Assembly (NCBI GenBank): GCA_048268005.1
Contig: JBLWWJ010000002.1
Coordinates: 682,001-746,000 of the forward strand
DNA: 64,000 nucleotides
Source: Ancylomarina sp048268005
GTDB taxonomy: Bacteria > Bacteroidota > Bacteroidia > Bacteroidales > Marinifilaceae
Direction of reading: 5' to 3'
Part shown: piece after piece, positions 18,043-26,777 of the stretch
Numbering within the stretch: position 1 is the first letter of the stretch
Layout: every line of letters starts with the position of its first letter
Notes under the pieces: model-generated
The model's database searches: none
The model's input: the letters and a program-made list of their open reading frames with translations, nothing else
Told to the model about the DNA's origin: nothing
Translations under genes and position numbers: made by a program

Positions 18043-18813
18043 ATGAGTGAAAAACGACCTAAAGTTTCAATAATTATTCCTGTTTACAATTCTGAGAAAT
18101 TTATCGTTGAGACAATTGAATCTGTATTAAACCAAACATACAGTAACTGGGAACTGATTTTAATTGATGATGCATCCACTGATAAAAGTGTGGAAGTAAT
18201 AAATGCCAGATTCAATTATGAGCATAGAATTACCTTAATAGAACTTAAACAAAATAAGGGTGCAGCTTATGCTAGAAATAGAGGATTAGAGAAAATGAGT
18301 GGAGAATTCCTTTGTTTTTTAGATAGTGATGATCTTTGGGAGAAAACTAAAATTGAGGAACAGTTACACTTTATGGAAATGAAGGATTGTGCAATTTCAT
18401 TTACAGAATATCTGGTAATTTCTGAGGATAAACTAAAAGTGAAAGCAAGAGTTCGAGTTCCAGATAAAGTAGATTATAGAGGGTATCTGAAGAATACTGT
18501 AATTGGCATGTCAACGTCAATGATTAATCTTAGTAAAGTTGAGCCTTTTGAATTTTTTAATTTACGGACCCGTCAGGATACTTACCTTTGGATAACTCTC
18601 TTGAAACGAGGACACCTGGCTTACGGTCTTAAAAAATCTCTTGTGAGATATCGGTATCGTGAAAATTCAATTTCTGCCAATAAATTTAAAGCCGCTGCAA
18701 TGGTCTGGCATTTATATTATGATTTAGAGAAATTAAATTTTATCAAATCAGTTTATTACTTTTCTTTCTATGCTATCAATGCTTTATTAAAAAAATGGAA
18801 TATCAGTTGGTAA
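18043..18813 (+). CDS. Glycosyltransferase family 2
   Basis: 256 residues from the ATG at 18043, chosen because MSEKRPKVSIIIPVYN is the normal start of this family; an in-frame GTG at 18025 would add six residues. GT-A motifs: IIIPVYNSEKFI, LIDDASTDKS, KGAAYARNRG and FLDSDDLWE (metal-binding DxD region). A final hydrophobic stretch, SVYYFSFYAINALLKKW, may sit on the membrane. Similar short GT2 enzymes in capsule loci end in RYRYRENSIS-like segments, as here. It follows the CapK-like gene within 20 bases and precedes the initiating sugar transferase. Confidence 0.88.
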   Translation: MSEKRPKVSIIIPVYNSEKFIVETIESVLNQTYSNWELILIDDASTDKSVEVINARFNYEHRITLIELKQNKGAAYARNRGLEKMSGEFLCFLDSDDLWEKTKIEEQLHFMEMKDCAISFTEYLVISEDKLKVKARVRVPDKVDYRGYLKNTVIGMSTSMINLSKVEPFEFFNLRTRQDTYLWITLLKRGHLAYGLKKSLVRYRYRENSISANKFKAAAMVWHLYYDLEKLNFIKSVYYFSFYAINALLKKWNISW

Positions 18814-18883
18814 GTTGTGTTGCTCGAAAAAATTCAAAACGACTTAGGAATTCTTATTCATTTTTGAATCTGATAAATTAAAT

Positions 18884-19495
18884 ATGATTTCTTATCGCAA
18901 TTCAATAAAACGTTGTATAGATTTTCTTGCCGCTGCTATTGGAATATTATTGCTGATCGTTCCCGGAATTTTGATCCTGATTTTAATTGTTTATGATTCT
19001 GGATTCCCAGTTTTTTTCCGGCAAACCCGGGTTGGAAAAGGAGGGAAAGATTTTCGACTTTTAAAATTTAGAACGATGAGTCCTGGAAAATTAAGTGTTG
19101 AAGGCTCATTTGATGCTGGCGATACATCACGAGTGACTTCCGTAGGACGTTTCCTAAGACGGACTAAATTAGATGAGTTACCTCAACTTATTAATGTTTT
19201 GGCTGGTGACATGTCACTCGTTGGCCCCAGACCAGAAGTACGCCAGTGGGTTAAAGTTTATCCTGAAAAATGGAAGCTTGTTCATGAGGTAAAACCTGGT
19301 ATAACAGATAATGCCTCAATTCTCTTTCGTAAGGAAGAGGAATTATTGTCAAGAAGTTTTCAACCGGAAGAAACTTATAGAGATGTAATTTTACCTAAAA
19401 AACTCTCTTTATACCTGGAATATGTTGATAACCAGTCTTTGCTTCAGGACTGTCAAATCATTTTTAGAACACTCTTAATTTTATTTCGCAAATAA
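18884..19495 (+). CDS. Initiating phosphosugar transferase (PglC/WcaJ-type, short form)
   Basis: A 203-residue monotopic enzyme: one N-terminal re-entrant helix (CIDFLAAAIGILLLIVPGIL), then the catalytic domain with KFRTMSPG, RRTKLDELPQL and GDMSLVGPRPE (Asp-Glu catalytic dyad and phosphate-binding Arg/Pro). The short length matches PglC-like enzymes rather than the five-TM WcaJ type. It should transfer a sugar-1-phosphate from a UDP-sugar to undecaprenyl phosphate, starting the repeat unit. The next two genes (aminotransferase, 4,6-dehydratase) would make the amino-deoxy sugar it uses. It is 7 bases from the aminotransferase gene. Confidence 0.92.
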   Translation: MISYRNSIKRCIDFLAAAIGILLLIVPGILILILIVYDSGFPVFFRQTRVGKGGKDFRLLKFRTMSPGKLSVEGSFDAGDTSRVTSVGRFLRRTKLDELPQLINVLAGDMSLVGPRPEVRQWVKVYPEKWKLVHEVKPGITDNASILFRKEEELLSRSFQPEETYRDVILPKKLSLYLEYVDNQSLLQDCQIIFRTLLILFRK

Positions 19496-19502
19496 TTGTC
19501 TT

Positions 19503-20690
19503 ATGCTTAAGGTTCCTTTTTCAAGAGTTACTTGTTCCAATACCGAATTGAAATATATAAAAGAAGTATTAGAAAGTGGATGGTTAACAACAGCAGGAAA
19601 AACCCATGAGTTTGAAAAACGATTTGCTCAAAAAGTTGAGGCTAAATATGCTTGTGCTGTTAATTCATGTACCGCAGCTCTTCATCTTGGACTAGAGGCT
19701 TTAAATGTTAAAGCAGGCGATAAGGTTTTTGTCCCAGCTATGACGTTTACAGCTTCAGCAGAGGTTGTGAGATATCTGAATGCTGATCCTATTTTTTTGG
19801 ATGTAGACTACTATACACGTATTCTAACTCCTGACATTTTGGAGAAAGCTATTTTGCAGAATCCTGAAGTAAAAGTGCTAATTCTTGTCCATTTTGGAGG
19901 TCATCCTGCTGATATGTTGAGTGAGAATGGAATATTAGAAATATGTAAAAAAAATGGGATTCGGATTTTAGAAGATGCAGCTCATGCTTTCCCTACTCGT
20001 CTTGGATCGTCTTGGATCGGCAGTATAGGAGATATGACCTGCTTTAGCTTTTATGCTAATAAAACCATTACTACCGGTGAGGGAGGTATGCTTACTACAA
20101 ATGATGAAGATCTATACAAGCGTGTGAAGGTGATGCGCCTGCATGGTATTAATCGGGATGTTTGGGATCGATATATATCAGATAAGCCTTCCTGGGAATA
20201 CGATGTAATCGCTCCCGGATATAAATACAATATGCCCGATATTAATGCCGCTATTGGTCTGGCTCAACTTGAAGATGCAGAAAAATTTCATAAGGGACGA
20301 TTGAGTGCTGTGAAATTTTATCTGAATGAACTTCAGGGAATAACAGGTCTGGATTTACCAGTATGTAGGATTCCTTTTGAGGAGCATGCCTGGCATTTAT
20401 TTCCTATCATTCTAACCTCGGAATCGAATATAGAACGGAATGTATTTATTGAAAAGATGATTCAATTGGGAATAGGAACTTCTGTGCACTATAAGCCATT
20501 ATACCGAATGTCGTATTATAAGGAACGCTACGATTTAAAGACTCTGGATTTTCCTAACAGTGAAAGAATATGGAAAGGGACGGTTTCTTTACCTCTTTTC
20601 CCATCTATGAATAATGATGATTTGAATTTTGTTTGTTCTAGCATCAAAACAATTCTGAAAGAAGCAAGGCTAAAGATTACTTCTGAATAA
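19503..20690 (+). CDS. DegT-family aminotransferase (PglE-like)
   Basis: A 395-residue PLP enzyme. EDAAHAFPT gives the ring-binding Asp, and SFYANKTITTGEGGM carries the PLP lysine (Lys187). The FYANK-TTGEGG form is typical of UDP-4-keto-6-deoxy-GlcNAc C4 aminotransferases such as PglE. It sits between a PglC-like transferase and a PglF-like dehydratase, the expected partners. A 10-bp tandem repeat inside the gene (near 19997-20017) encodes the RLGSSWIGS turn; the frame is intact and it looks like normal coding sequence. It is distinct from the DegT enzyme at 2464. Confidence 0.9.
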   Translation: MLKVPFSRVTCSNTELKYIKEVLESGWLTTAGKTHEFEKRFAQKVEAKYACAVNSCTAALHLGLEALNVKAGDKVFVPAMTFTASAEVVRYLNADPIFLDVDYYTRILTPDILEKAILQNPEVKVLILVHFGGHPADMLSENGILEICKKNGIRILEDAAHAFPTRLGSSWIGSIGDMTCFSFYANKTITTGEGGMLTTNDEDLYKRVKVMRLHGINRDVWDRYISDKPSWEYDVIAPGYKYNMPDINAAIGLAQLEDAEKFHKGRLSAVKFYLNELQGITGLDLPVCRIPFEEHAWHLFPIILTSESNIERNVFIEKMIQLGIGTSVHYKPLYRMSYYKERYDLKTLDFPNSERIWKGTVSLPLFPSMNNDDLNFVCSSIKTILKEARLKITSE

Positions 20691-20789
20691 AAGGATGTTT
20701 TTTTCGATTCCTTGTTTTTTGATATATAACAGAAGACTTTTCTGTTTTCTACAATCTTAATTATATCATTCTATTTTAATGATTAACTC

Positions 20790-22844
20790 ATGAAAGCTCG
20801 TTTATTTAAGTTTTTAAATGTCCGTATTCTTTCTCCATGGTGGATCTTTTTGATCGATTTAATTTTGGTATCTATTGCATTTGTAGTTGCCTATGTAATT
20901 CGATTAAATTTTAAACTACCTACAGTAAGTGTTATGGAGTTTTTTATAGCCGGTGGATTTTGTGTGGGTGTTTATGCTATTTGCTTTTTGTTTTTCAGTT
21001 CTTATAAAGGAGTGATTCGCCATACAGATGTCAGTGAACTTATTCGTTTAATTTATACAAATTTTACTGCAGTAATAATACTCTTTGGATTAGATTTTTT
21101 AAATCAAACTTTTGATGGAGGCATATTACATGTACCCTATTTAGTTCTAGTTCTTCAATTTATATTCTCATTATTTTTTCTAACGGGATTTCGATTGGTA
21201 GTTCGAGAAGTGTATTCATATCTTTCAAAAGCTGAGAAAACTAAGAAAACATTAATATATGGAGCTGGAGACTTAGGTATTTTGGCTTTAGATATATTAA
21301 ATAAAGAGCGCAAAGGAAGCTATGAAGTTGTTGGCTTTGTTGACGATGACAAAAAAAAGTGGGCGACACATTTGCGGGATGTTCAGGTTAGTGGTTTTCC
21401 TAAAGCTTTGGCCACGGGAATGAAAAAGGGTGTGAGTATGGTCGTGTTGGCCATGTCAAAAATGCGAAAGGAAAAAATAAGTGAGATCACAGAGATATGT
21501 CTAGAAAATAATTGGGAAGTTAAGGTCTTACCTGCTATCGATGATTGGATTAACGGTCAAATGCCTAACCGAAGTGTTAGAGATGTCAATATCGAGGATC
21601 TTTTAGGACGAGATGAAATACAATTGAATTTACAGAGAATTCGTGAAAGTTTGATTGGGAAAACTATTTTGATTTCTGGAGCTGCAGGTTCGATTGGTTC
21701 TGAAATTGTTCGTCAATTATTAAAGTTTCCAATAGGAAAGCTGGTTCTTTTAGACCAATCAGAATCTCCTCTATATGATTTGCAACAGGAGATCAATTCT
21801 AAGTATAACAAAGCTTCTTTTGAGATGGTAATTGGAGATATCTCCAATCCAGTAAGAATGCGAAAAGTTTTTGAACATTTTAACCCTGAAATTGTTTTTA
21901 ATGCTGCTGCATATAAGCATGTTCCATTGATGGAAGATAATCCATATGAAGCTCTTAACGTTAATGTCGGAGGAACAAGAAATCTAGCTGATTTATCTGT
22001 AGAATTTGGAGTAGAAAAGTTTGTTATGATATCAACAGATAAAGCTGTTAATCCAACTAATGTGATGGGGGCCTCAAAACGTATTTGTGAAATATATGTT
22101 CAATCTTTAGCTCAACGAGGAGATATCAAGACGGCTTTTATAACGACTCGATTTGGAAATGTTTTGGGATCTAATGGTTCTGTGGTGCCACTCTTTAAGA
22201 AGCAAATAGAGCAGGGAGGACCTGTTAAAGTAACACATCCTGACATAATACGGTACTTTATGACTATCCCTGAGGCTTGTCAGTTGGTTTTGGAAGCAAG
22301 CTGTATGGGACAGGGAGGGGAGATATTTGTTTTTGATATGGGAGAACCCGTGAAAATTCTTGACTTAGCGAAGAAGATGATCCAATTAGCGGGTTTAAAA
22401 CTAAATGTTGATATCCATATTACTTTTACTGGCTTAAGGCCTGGTGAAAAGCTATACGAAGAGTTGTTGGCTAGAAATGAAAATGCACTTCCTACATATA
22501 ACGATAAAATTATGATTGGGCAGGTTCGTCCACATAACTATGAAAAAGTTAATAAAGCTATTTCTGAAATTCTAGATTTTCTAAATGATGAAAATAATGA
22601 AATGATAGTTGCGAGAATGAAGGAATTGGTTCCGGAATTTATCTCGAAGAATTCTGTCTATGAATTATTAGATGACAATGGTAAGAAGATCACAGAGGAT
22701 TTAAAGGCCTTACAAAAACAAAATGTTGTTTCTCAAGCAGTATCGAACGATGATGCAACTAATGAAAATGATAAAAATGTTAGCGTTGAAATATCAAATT
22801 TGGTAAGGCTTGATAGCAAGAATAAGAAAACAATAATTCCTTAG
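20790..22844 (+). CDS. Nucleotide-sugar 4,6-dehydratase (WbpM/PglF/CapD family)
   Basis: A 684-residue membrane enzyme. Four N-terminal membrane helices lie at about residues 15-125. A first Rossmann domain with GAGDLG (~154) and a second with SGAAGSIGSE (~295) follow. The catalytic region reads STDKAVNPTNVMGASK: the Tyr of the SDR Tyr-x3-Lys motif is replaced by Met (MGASK), the known signature of large UDP-GlcNAc C6 dehydratases. The last ~70 residues are polar and low-complexity. The enzyme should convert UDP-GlcNAc to UDP-4-keto-6-deoxy-GlcNAc, feeding the PglE-like aminotransferase. Confidence 0.92.
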   Translation: MKARLFKFLNVRILSPWWIFLIDLILVSIAFVVAYVIRLNFKLPTVSVMEFFIAGGFCVGVYAICFLFFSSYKGVIRHTDVSELIRLIYTNFTAVIILFGLDFLNQTFDGGILHVPYLVLVLQFIFSLFFLTGFRLVVREVYSYLSKAEKTKKTLIYGAGDLGILALDILNKERKGSYEVVGFVDDDKKKWATHLRDVQVSGFPKALATGMKKGVSMVVLAMSKMRKEKISEITEICLENNWEVKVLPAIDDWINGQMPNRSVRDVNIEDLLGRDEIQLNLQRIRESLIGKTILISGAAGSIGSEIVRQLLKFPIGKLVLLDQSESPLYDLQQEINSKYNKASFEMVIGDISNPVRMRKVFEHFNPEIVFNAAAYKHVPLMEDNPYEALNVNVGGTRNLADLSVEFGVEKFVMISTDKAVNPTNVMGASKRICEIYVQSLAQRGDIKTAFITTRFGNVLGSNGSVVPLFKKQIEQGGPVKVTHPDIIRYFMTIPEACQLVLEASCMGQGGEIFVFDMGEPVKILDLAKKMIQLAGLKLNVDIHITFTGLRPGEKLYEELLARNENALPTYNDKIMIGQVRPHNYEKVNKAISEILDFLNDENNEMIVARMKELVPEFISKNSVYELLDDNGKKITEDLKALQKQNVVSQAVSNDDATNENDKNVSVEISNLVRLDSKNKKTIIP

Positions 22845-22918
22845 AAAAAAATGATTGCCTCGTCTGTTATTGCATTCTGGTTTTTAGTCTAGTTTTTATA
22901 TTTTCTATAGGGAGTTTT

Positions 22919-22937
22919 TGCTAATTGACAATTAGCA
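22919..22937. promoter_or_regulatory. 19-bp perfect palindrome, operator-like
   Basis: Arms TGCTAATTG and CAATTAGCA around a single central A. It lies 75 bases after the dehydratase stop and ~194 bases before the beta-helix gene. One-base spacing is unsuitable for an RNA hairpin, so a dimeric protein-binding site is more likely than a terminator. The binding protein is unknown. Confidence 0.35.
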
Positions 22938-23130
22938 TATTCTTTTAGAAAGGTTTAAAAATAATAAAGCACTTGGTCTAAAATTACTCCCTTAATTTTG
23001 AAACAATTAATATTTAAAATCGTATACGGCTTATATGTGTGAACCTAGTTATTCTAAATCCACAATTAGCTCCTAATTCTCTAATTTAATATTGCGAGTA
23101 GTTTCCCTTCAGATCTAAATAAAATTGAAA

Positions 23131-24711
23131 ATGAAAGTCATCACAAGCTTAGTTGCAAACAAACGTAGGTTTTTTAAAATTATTTTTAAAATTCACTTAG
23201 GATTATTCTTTTTGCTTTTGACTTGTAGTTCATTTGCAAGCTCTTTTCACGTAGCAGTGGATGGTTCTCCCAATGGAGATGGAAGTGAATTCAGTCCCTG
23301 GGATCTGAAAACGGCACTCTCTCATCCTTCAAGTGTTTTACAAGGAGATACCATATGGTTACATAAAGGCATTTATAAAGGTCACTTCACCAGTAACTTA
23401 AATGGTGCAGCAGGTGAATATATAATCGTCAGACAATTTCCTGGAGAAAAAGCTATTCTTGATGGTGTGGGAAGAACAGGTTCTGCAATATTATCTGTTA
23501 AAGGAACCTACACGATTTATTGGGGGTTTACTGTTACGGATTCAAATACTGACCGTATTTCCCAAATACCAGGAAGCTTTGCATCAGATATCCCGAATGC
23601 TACAGGCGTAAATGTATTAGGTTCTTATAATAAATTGATCAATTTAGTTGTACATGATGCGGCAGGTAATGGAATTGGAGCATGGGCTTCAGGAGTAAAT
23701 ACAGAGATCTATGGATGTATATCTTACTACAATGGATGGCAAGGTCCTGACCGAGGTCACGGACATGCATTCTATTCTCAAAATGAAAATGGAACGAAAG
23801 TATTAGAGAACAACATTTTCTTTCATAACTTTAATAAGGGGATTCAGGTTTATACATCAAGTTCATCTATTCAAGGCTATCATATTGAAGGAAATTCTAT
23901 CTTTAATAATGGTATTATATCAAGAGGTAAAAATTTAAGTGATAACCTATTGATTGGTGGTGGTCAGCCAGCTGACAGATTGGTTATTATTGACAATTAT
24001 ACCTTCATGACGCCATCAGAAATTAAAACCAATATTAGGCTTGGTTATGATGTTACTAATGGTAATGTTGTTGTTAGAGATAATTACTTAATGGGAGGTT
24101 TTCCAGTTTTGAGAATGAACAATTGGAAATCTGTTGAGTTTAGTGGGAATACGATTGTCGGGAATGGAAAGTTAATATATTTGAAGGTGCCATCAGGAAC
24201 ACAAAGTTCATTCTATGACTGGGATGATAATACCTACCACGCAGGAGGTATTACTAAAGCTTTCAATGAGAGTGCAATAACATTTGATGGTTGGAAACAA
24301 ACCTATTCAATTGACCGTAACAGTCAATATACGCATGACCCTCCTTCAGGAACAAGAATTTTCAAGCGACCTAACAAATATGAACCAGGACGTTCTTCTA
24401 TAACTATATTTAATAGAGATTTGAATAACTCCGTTAGTGTAGATTTGTCAGATTTAATTGATGATGGAGCAAACTATGAGATTTTTGATGTTCAAAATAT
24501 GAATCAAGGACCATTATTAGCGGGTGTATATAAAGGTGGAAGTATTGATATCCCAATGAATTTAACTCAAACGACCCCTCCGAATGGTAATGTGCCTGTT
24601 TATCCTACACATACTGGAGTTGAATTTGGTGTCTACTTAATAATTAGTTCACCTTATTTTGAAAATGATATTTATTATACTAGAAATAAAGAAAGCGTTA
24701 CCGAAAAATAG
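23131..24711 (+). CDS. Secreted right-handed beta-helix protein
   Basis: 526 residues from the ATG at 23131; an in-frame TTG six bases earlier is less likely. The N-terminus is basic and is followed by a hydrophobic core (IHLGLFFLLLTCSSFASS), so it is exported. Residues ~40-430 are a pectate-lyase-like parallel beta-helix (HVAVDGSPNGDGSE, WLHKGIYKGHF, NKGIQVYTSSS, and rungs such as VVRDNYLMGG). The last ~80 residues are a separate beta-rich module (YEIFDVQNMNQGPL through TGVEFGVYLI). Folds of this type are common in polysaccharide lyases and surface glycan-binding proteins. Lying after the glycan operon, it may trim or bind the polysaccharide made there; no catalytic residues can be named. 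The C-terminal module recurs in the next gene. Confidence 0.8.
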   Translation: MKVITSLVANKRRFFKIIFKIHLGLFFLLLTCSSFASSFHVAVDGSPNGDGSEFSPWDLKTALSHPSSVLQGDTIWLHKGIYKGHFTSNLNGAAGEYIIVRQFPGEKAILDGVGRTGSAILSVKGTYTIYWGFTVTDSNTDRISQIPGSFASDIPNATGVNVLGSYNKLINLVVHDAAGNGIGAWASGVNTEIYGCISYYNGWQGPDRGHGHAFYSQNENGTKVLENNIFFHNFNKGIQVYTSSSSIQGYHIEGNSIFNNGIISRGKNLSDNLLIGGGQPADRLVIIDNYTFMTPSEIKTNIRLGYDVTNGNVVVRDNYLMGGFPVLRMNNWKSVEFSGNTIVGNGKLIYLKVPSGTQSSFYDWDDNTYHAGGITKAFNESAITFDGWKQTYSIDRNSQYTHDPPSGTRIFKRPNKYEPGRSSITIFNRDLNNSVSVDLSDLIDDGANYEIFDVQNMNQGPLLAGVYKGGSIDIPMNLTQTTPPNGNVPVYPTHTGVEFGVYLIISSPYFENDIYYTRNKESVTEK

Positions 24712-24886
24712 TTTGTATTAAAAGAATTATTAAATCATTTCTCAGCAAGTCGTTTTGTGCTGTTGATATAAGATCTGATCTTTATTTTTGTTTTAATAAG
24801 TCATAAAAATGATTGAAAGAAGCACAGCTTTCCACCTGAATAAGTATTTAAAATAAGATTTACGAAAAATTCTTCATTTACCGATC

Positions 24887-25249
24887 ATGAAAAAATTACT
24901 GACCATATTGCTTTTAGGATGTCTTTTGACTTTTTGTACTGAAAAAAACAAAAACGTAGTCATAGATGGAAACGGAAATGGAAACGGAAACGGAAATGGA
25001 AATGGAGAGACAGAGGTTCCAGTTCCAGTTAAGCCTGAGATATATGATGTTCAGAATTTGAGCTCTGACCCATTAATAGTTGTTGATAACCCTGATTCGG
25101 ATGTTTTTATACCTATGGATTTGGTAACTACGTCTAAACCTGTGGAAGGTGTGCCTAATTCCCCTGTTCATACCACTATGGATTTTGGTGTTTATATTCA
25201 ACAAGAAGCCGTTCAACCTAAAGAGGAATCCAATACAGAGGGCAATTAA
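24887..25249 (+). CDS. Small lipoprotein carrying the beta-helix protein's C-terminal module
   Basis: A 120-residue protein with a signal sequence ending near Cys12 or Cys17 (LLLGC / LLTFC), probably a lipoprotein. A Gly-Asn repeat linker follows (six GN units), then a ~60-residue module: YDVQNLSSDPL, then FIPMDL, GVPNSPVHT and MDFGVYI. These match, in the same order, FDVQNMNQGPL, DIPMNL, NVPVYPTHT and VEFGVYL in the preceding protein. It thus appears to be the same module detached and tethered to a membrane. It lies 175 bases downstream of that gene. Function unknown. Confidence 0.75.
   Translation: MKKLLTILLLGCLLTFCTEKNKNVVIDGNGNGNGNGNGNGETEVPVPVKPEIYDVQNLSSDPLIVVDNPDSDVFIPMDLVTTSKPVEGVPNSPVHTTMDFGVYIQQEAVQPKEESNTEGN
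24968..25006 (+). repeat. In-frame hexanucleotide repeat (Gly-Asn linker)
   Basis: About 6.5 copies of GGAAAY (Y = C or T) encoding Gly-Asn dipeptides just after the lipoprotein signal. Six-base units keep frame when copy number changes, so only linker length would vary. Confidence 0.85.
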
Positions 25250-25781
25250 GGTTTACCTTAATTGCTTTTACAGCTTCCTCAAGAAAAAATATTATCAAAG
25301 CTATTGTCTTTTGCTTTGATAAATAATTGAGTTTAAACCGACCATGCTCATATCTAAAGTATTTGCCTGCTGTTTGAGCTTGGTAAAATTAACGTTCCTA
25401 ATTATATCAATCTTCCTTACTGGAAACAAAAATTATAATCCCTTAACAAATCCTTGTTAAGGGTGAATTCTCATATTTATCGTACTTGAAATTCTATCAA
25501 TTAAAGTCCTTGTAGTTTCGTTACCGAGATATTCAAGGAAATCCCTTTTTTGTCAAAATATAGATTTGTAATATTTCAAGTCTTAAGATATCGGTTGCAA
25601 GCCACTGTATTCCTATAAACCCGATAGTATACTAATTCAAAGATAAAACGTATTATTAGCTTAATGTTGTGGTTCTTACCACAATATGGCTCGAAATATA
25701 AGCGAAAATCTCATTGCCTTATGAGGTTTTTTCTGCGAACAAGGTATTTATGTATTATGAAAACTAATATAAGATAACTAT
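25250..25781. other. Intergenic 532 bp with three hairpins
   Basis: No gene seen. It holds three inverted repeats: 25440-25463 (perfect 10-bp stem, 4-nt loop), 25667-25684 (perfect 7-bp stem, TCTT loop) and 25705-25732 (10-bp stem with one G-T pair ending in T6, listed separately). This is a long structured leader or inter-operon spacer before the glycosyltransferase pair at 25782. Confidence 0.55.
25705..25732 (+). terminator. Terminator-like hairpin upstream of GT pair
   Basis: Arms 25705-25714 and 25721-25730 pair over 10 bp (one G-T wobble), with a 6-nt loop and a T-run to 25732. It lies only 50 bases before the next ATG, so it may be an attenuator for the following genes rather than an end-of-operon terminator. 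Confidence 0.45.
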
Positions 25782-26777
25782 ATGGATAATTTAAATAATG
25801 GAAGAGTTTGCCTCACAACATTTGTATATGGGCCTAGATATCAATGTTATTTACCATTTTTACTATATTCTTGTCATAAAGCATATCCTGAATATGACGT
25901 TGTCTTATTCCTATACGATGAATTAAACCAAGACATTAAAAAGCAAATAGAAAAAATAGGCTTAACAAATAAAGTCGTAATAAAAGAGAGGTGTTTTAAT
26001 GATTGTACCAAAATGACACCTTTAAAAAGTAAATCTTTGAGATGGATATTGTGGGATAAATTGTTTGAAAATTATGATTATTTATATACTGTCGATATAG
26101 ATATGTTCTATTTATTAGAACCAGTAGCCTTACATAAGCAGCATATAAAGCATATGAAATTCATAGGTTTACCAATAAGTAACTTACGAAGGCGTCTTAG
26201 GTATAATCCTTTTAAGCCATTTACATTTGCTTTTAGATTTAAACATGCTGGTTTTAAAGGTATATTCAATTTCTTGAGAGGAGAACAAGAAGAATATAAG
26301 TTGACAGGTTTACATTTTATTAAGACCAAAGAATATTTTGATAAGTTGAACTTTGAACAAAGACAAAAATATAAAAAGCATATTTACAGGGGAGATTGTT
26401 TTAAATATGTGAAATTTCCCAATGCTGAAATTATACTAGGATATATAGTAAAACAAATTGGATTTGATCTTGATAAATTCGGAGTACAAACAGATTCGGT
26501 CAAGATGTTAGATTATAACGAGCCAGAAAGGTCTGAATTTAGACCACATCATGGTATTCATTTAGGAATTTTTAGACGGAGTATTAAAGAAATTAATAAA
26601 GTTGATGGTGATGTGAAAATATTGACTAGTCCGACATACAGCTATTATATCCAGAAATTGAAAAAGGATGTATTGTCAGATAAGATTTTTCAAGAATTAA
26701 TTAAGAATTCTCCGGATAATGTAAAATTTGCATTTTCTCAATTGTTTAAGTTTTATGGTATAAACTATGTCATATGA
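25782..26777 (+). CDS. Glycosyltransferase with GT8-like DxD motif
   Basis: A 331-residue protein. The N-terminal half looks like a GT-A nucleotide-sugar binding fold: CLTTFVYGPRY at the start, PEYDVVLFLYDE, and YDYLYTVDIDMFYLL with DxD (DID). This matches GT8-like and other nucleotide-diphospho-sugar transferases with retaining chemistry, though I cannot assign a family firmly. The middle contains a basic stretch (RRRLRYNPFKPF). It overlaps the following GT4 gene by four bases, so both probably act on one glycan. It is separated from the main cluster by the beta-helix/lipoprotein pair, so it may belong to a different structure. Confidence 0.7.
   Translation: MDNLNNGRVCLTTFVYGPRYQCYLPFLLYSCHKAYPEYDVVLFLYDELNQDIKKQIEKIGLTNKVVIKERCFNDCTKMTPLKSKSLRWILWDKLFENYDYLYTVDIDMFYLLEPVALHKQHIKHMKFIGLPISNLRRRLRYNPFKPFTFAFRFKHAGFKGIFNFLRGEQEEYKLTGLHFIKTKEYFDKLNFEQRQKYKKHIYRGDCFKYVKFPNAEIILGYIVKQIGFDLDKFGVQTDSVKMLDYNEPERSEFRPHHGIHLGIFRRSIKEINKVDGDVKILTSPTYSYYIQKLKKDVLSDKIFQELIKNSPDNVKFAFSQLFKFYGINYVI

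Noticed and set aside
19997..20017. 10-bp tandem duplication inside the PglE-like gene
   Set aside because: The frame is intact and the encoded residues fit the family consensus, so it is ordinary coding sequence rather than a mutation.
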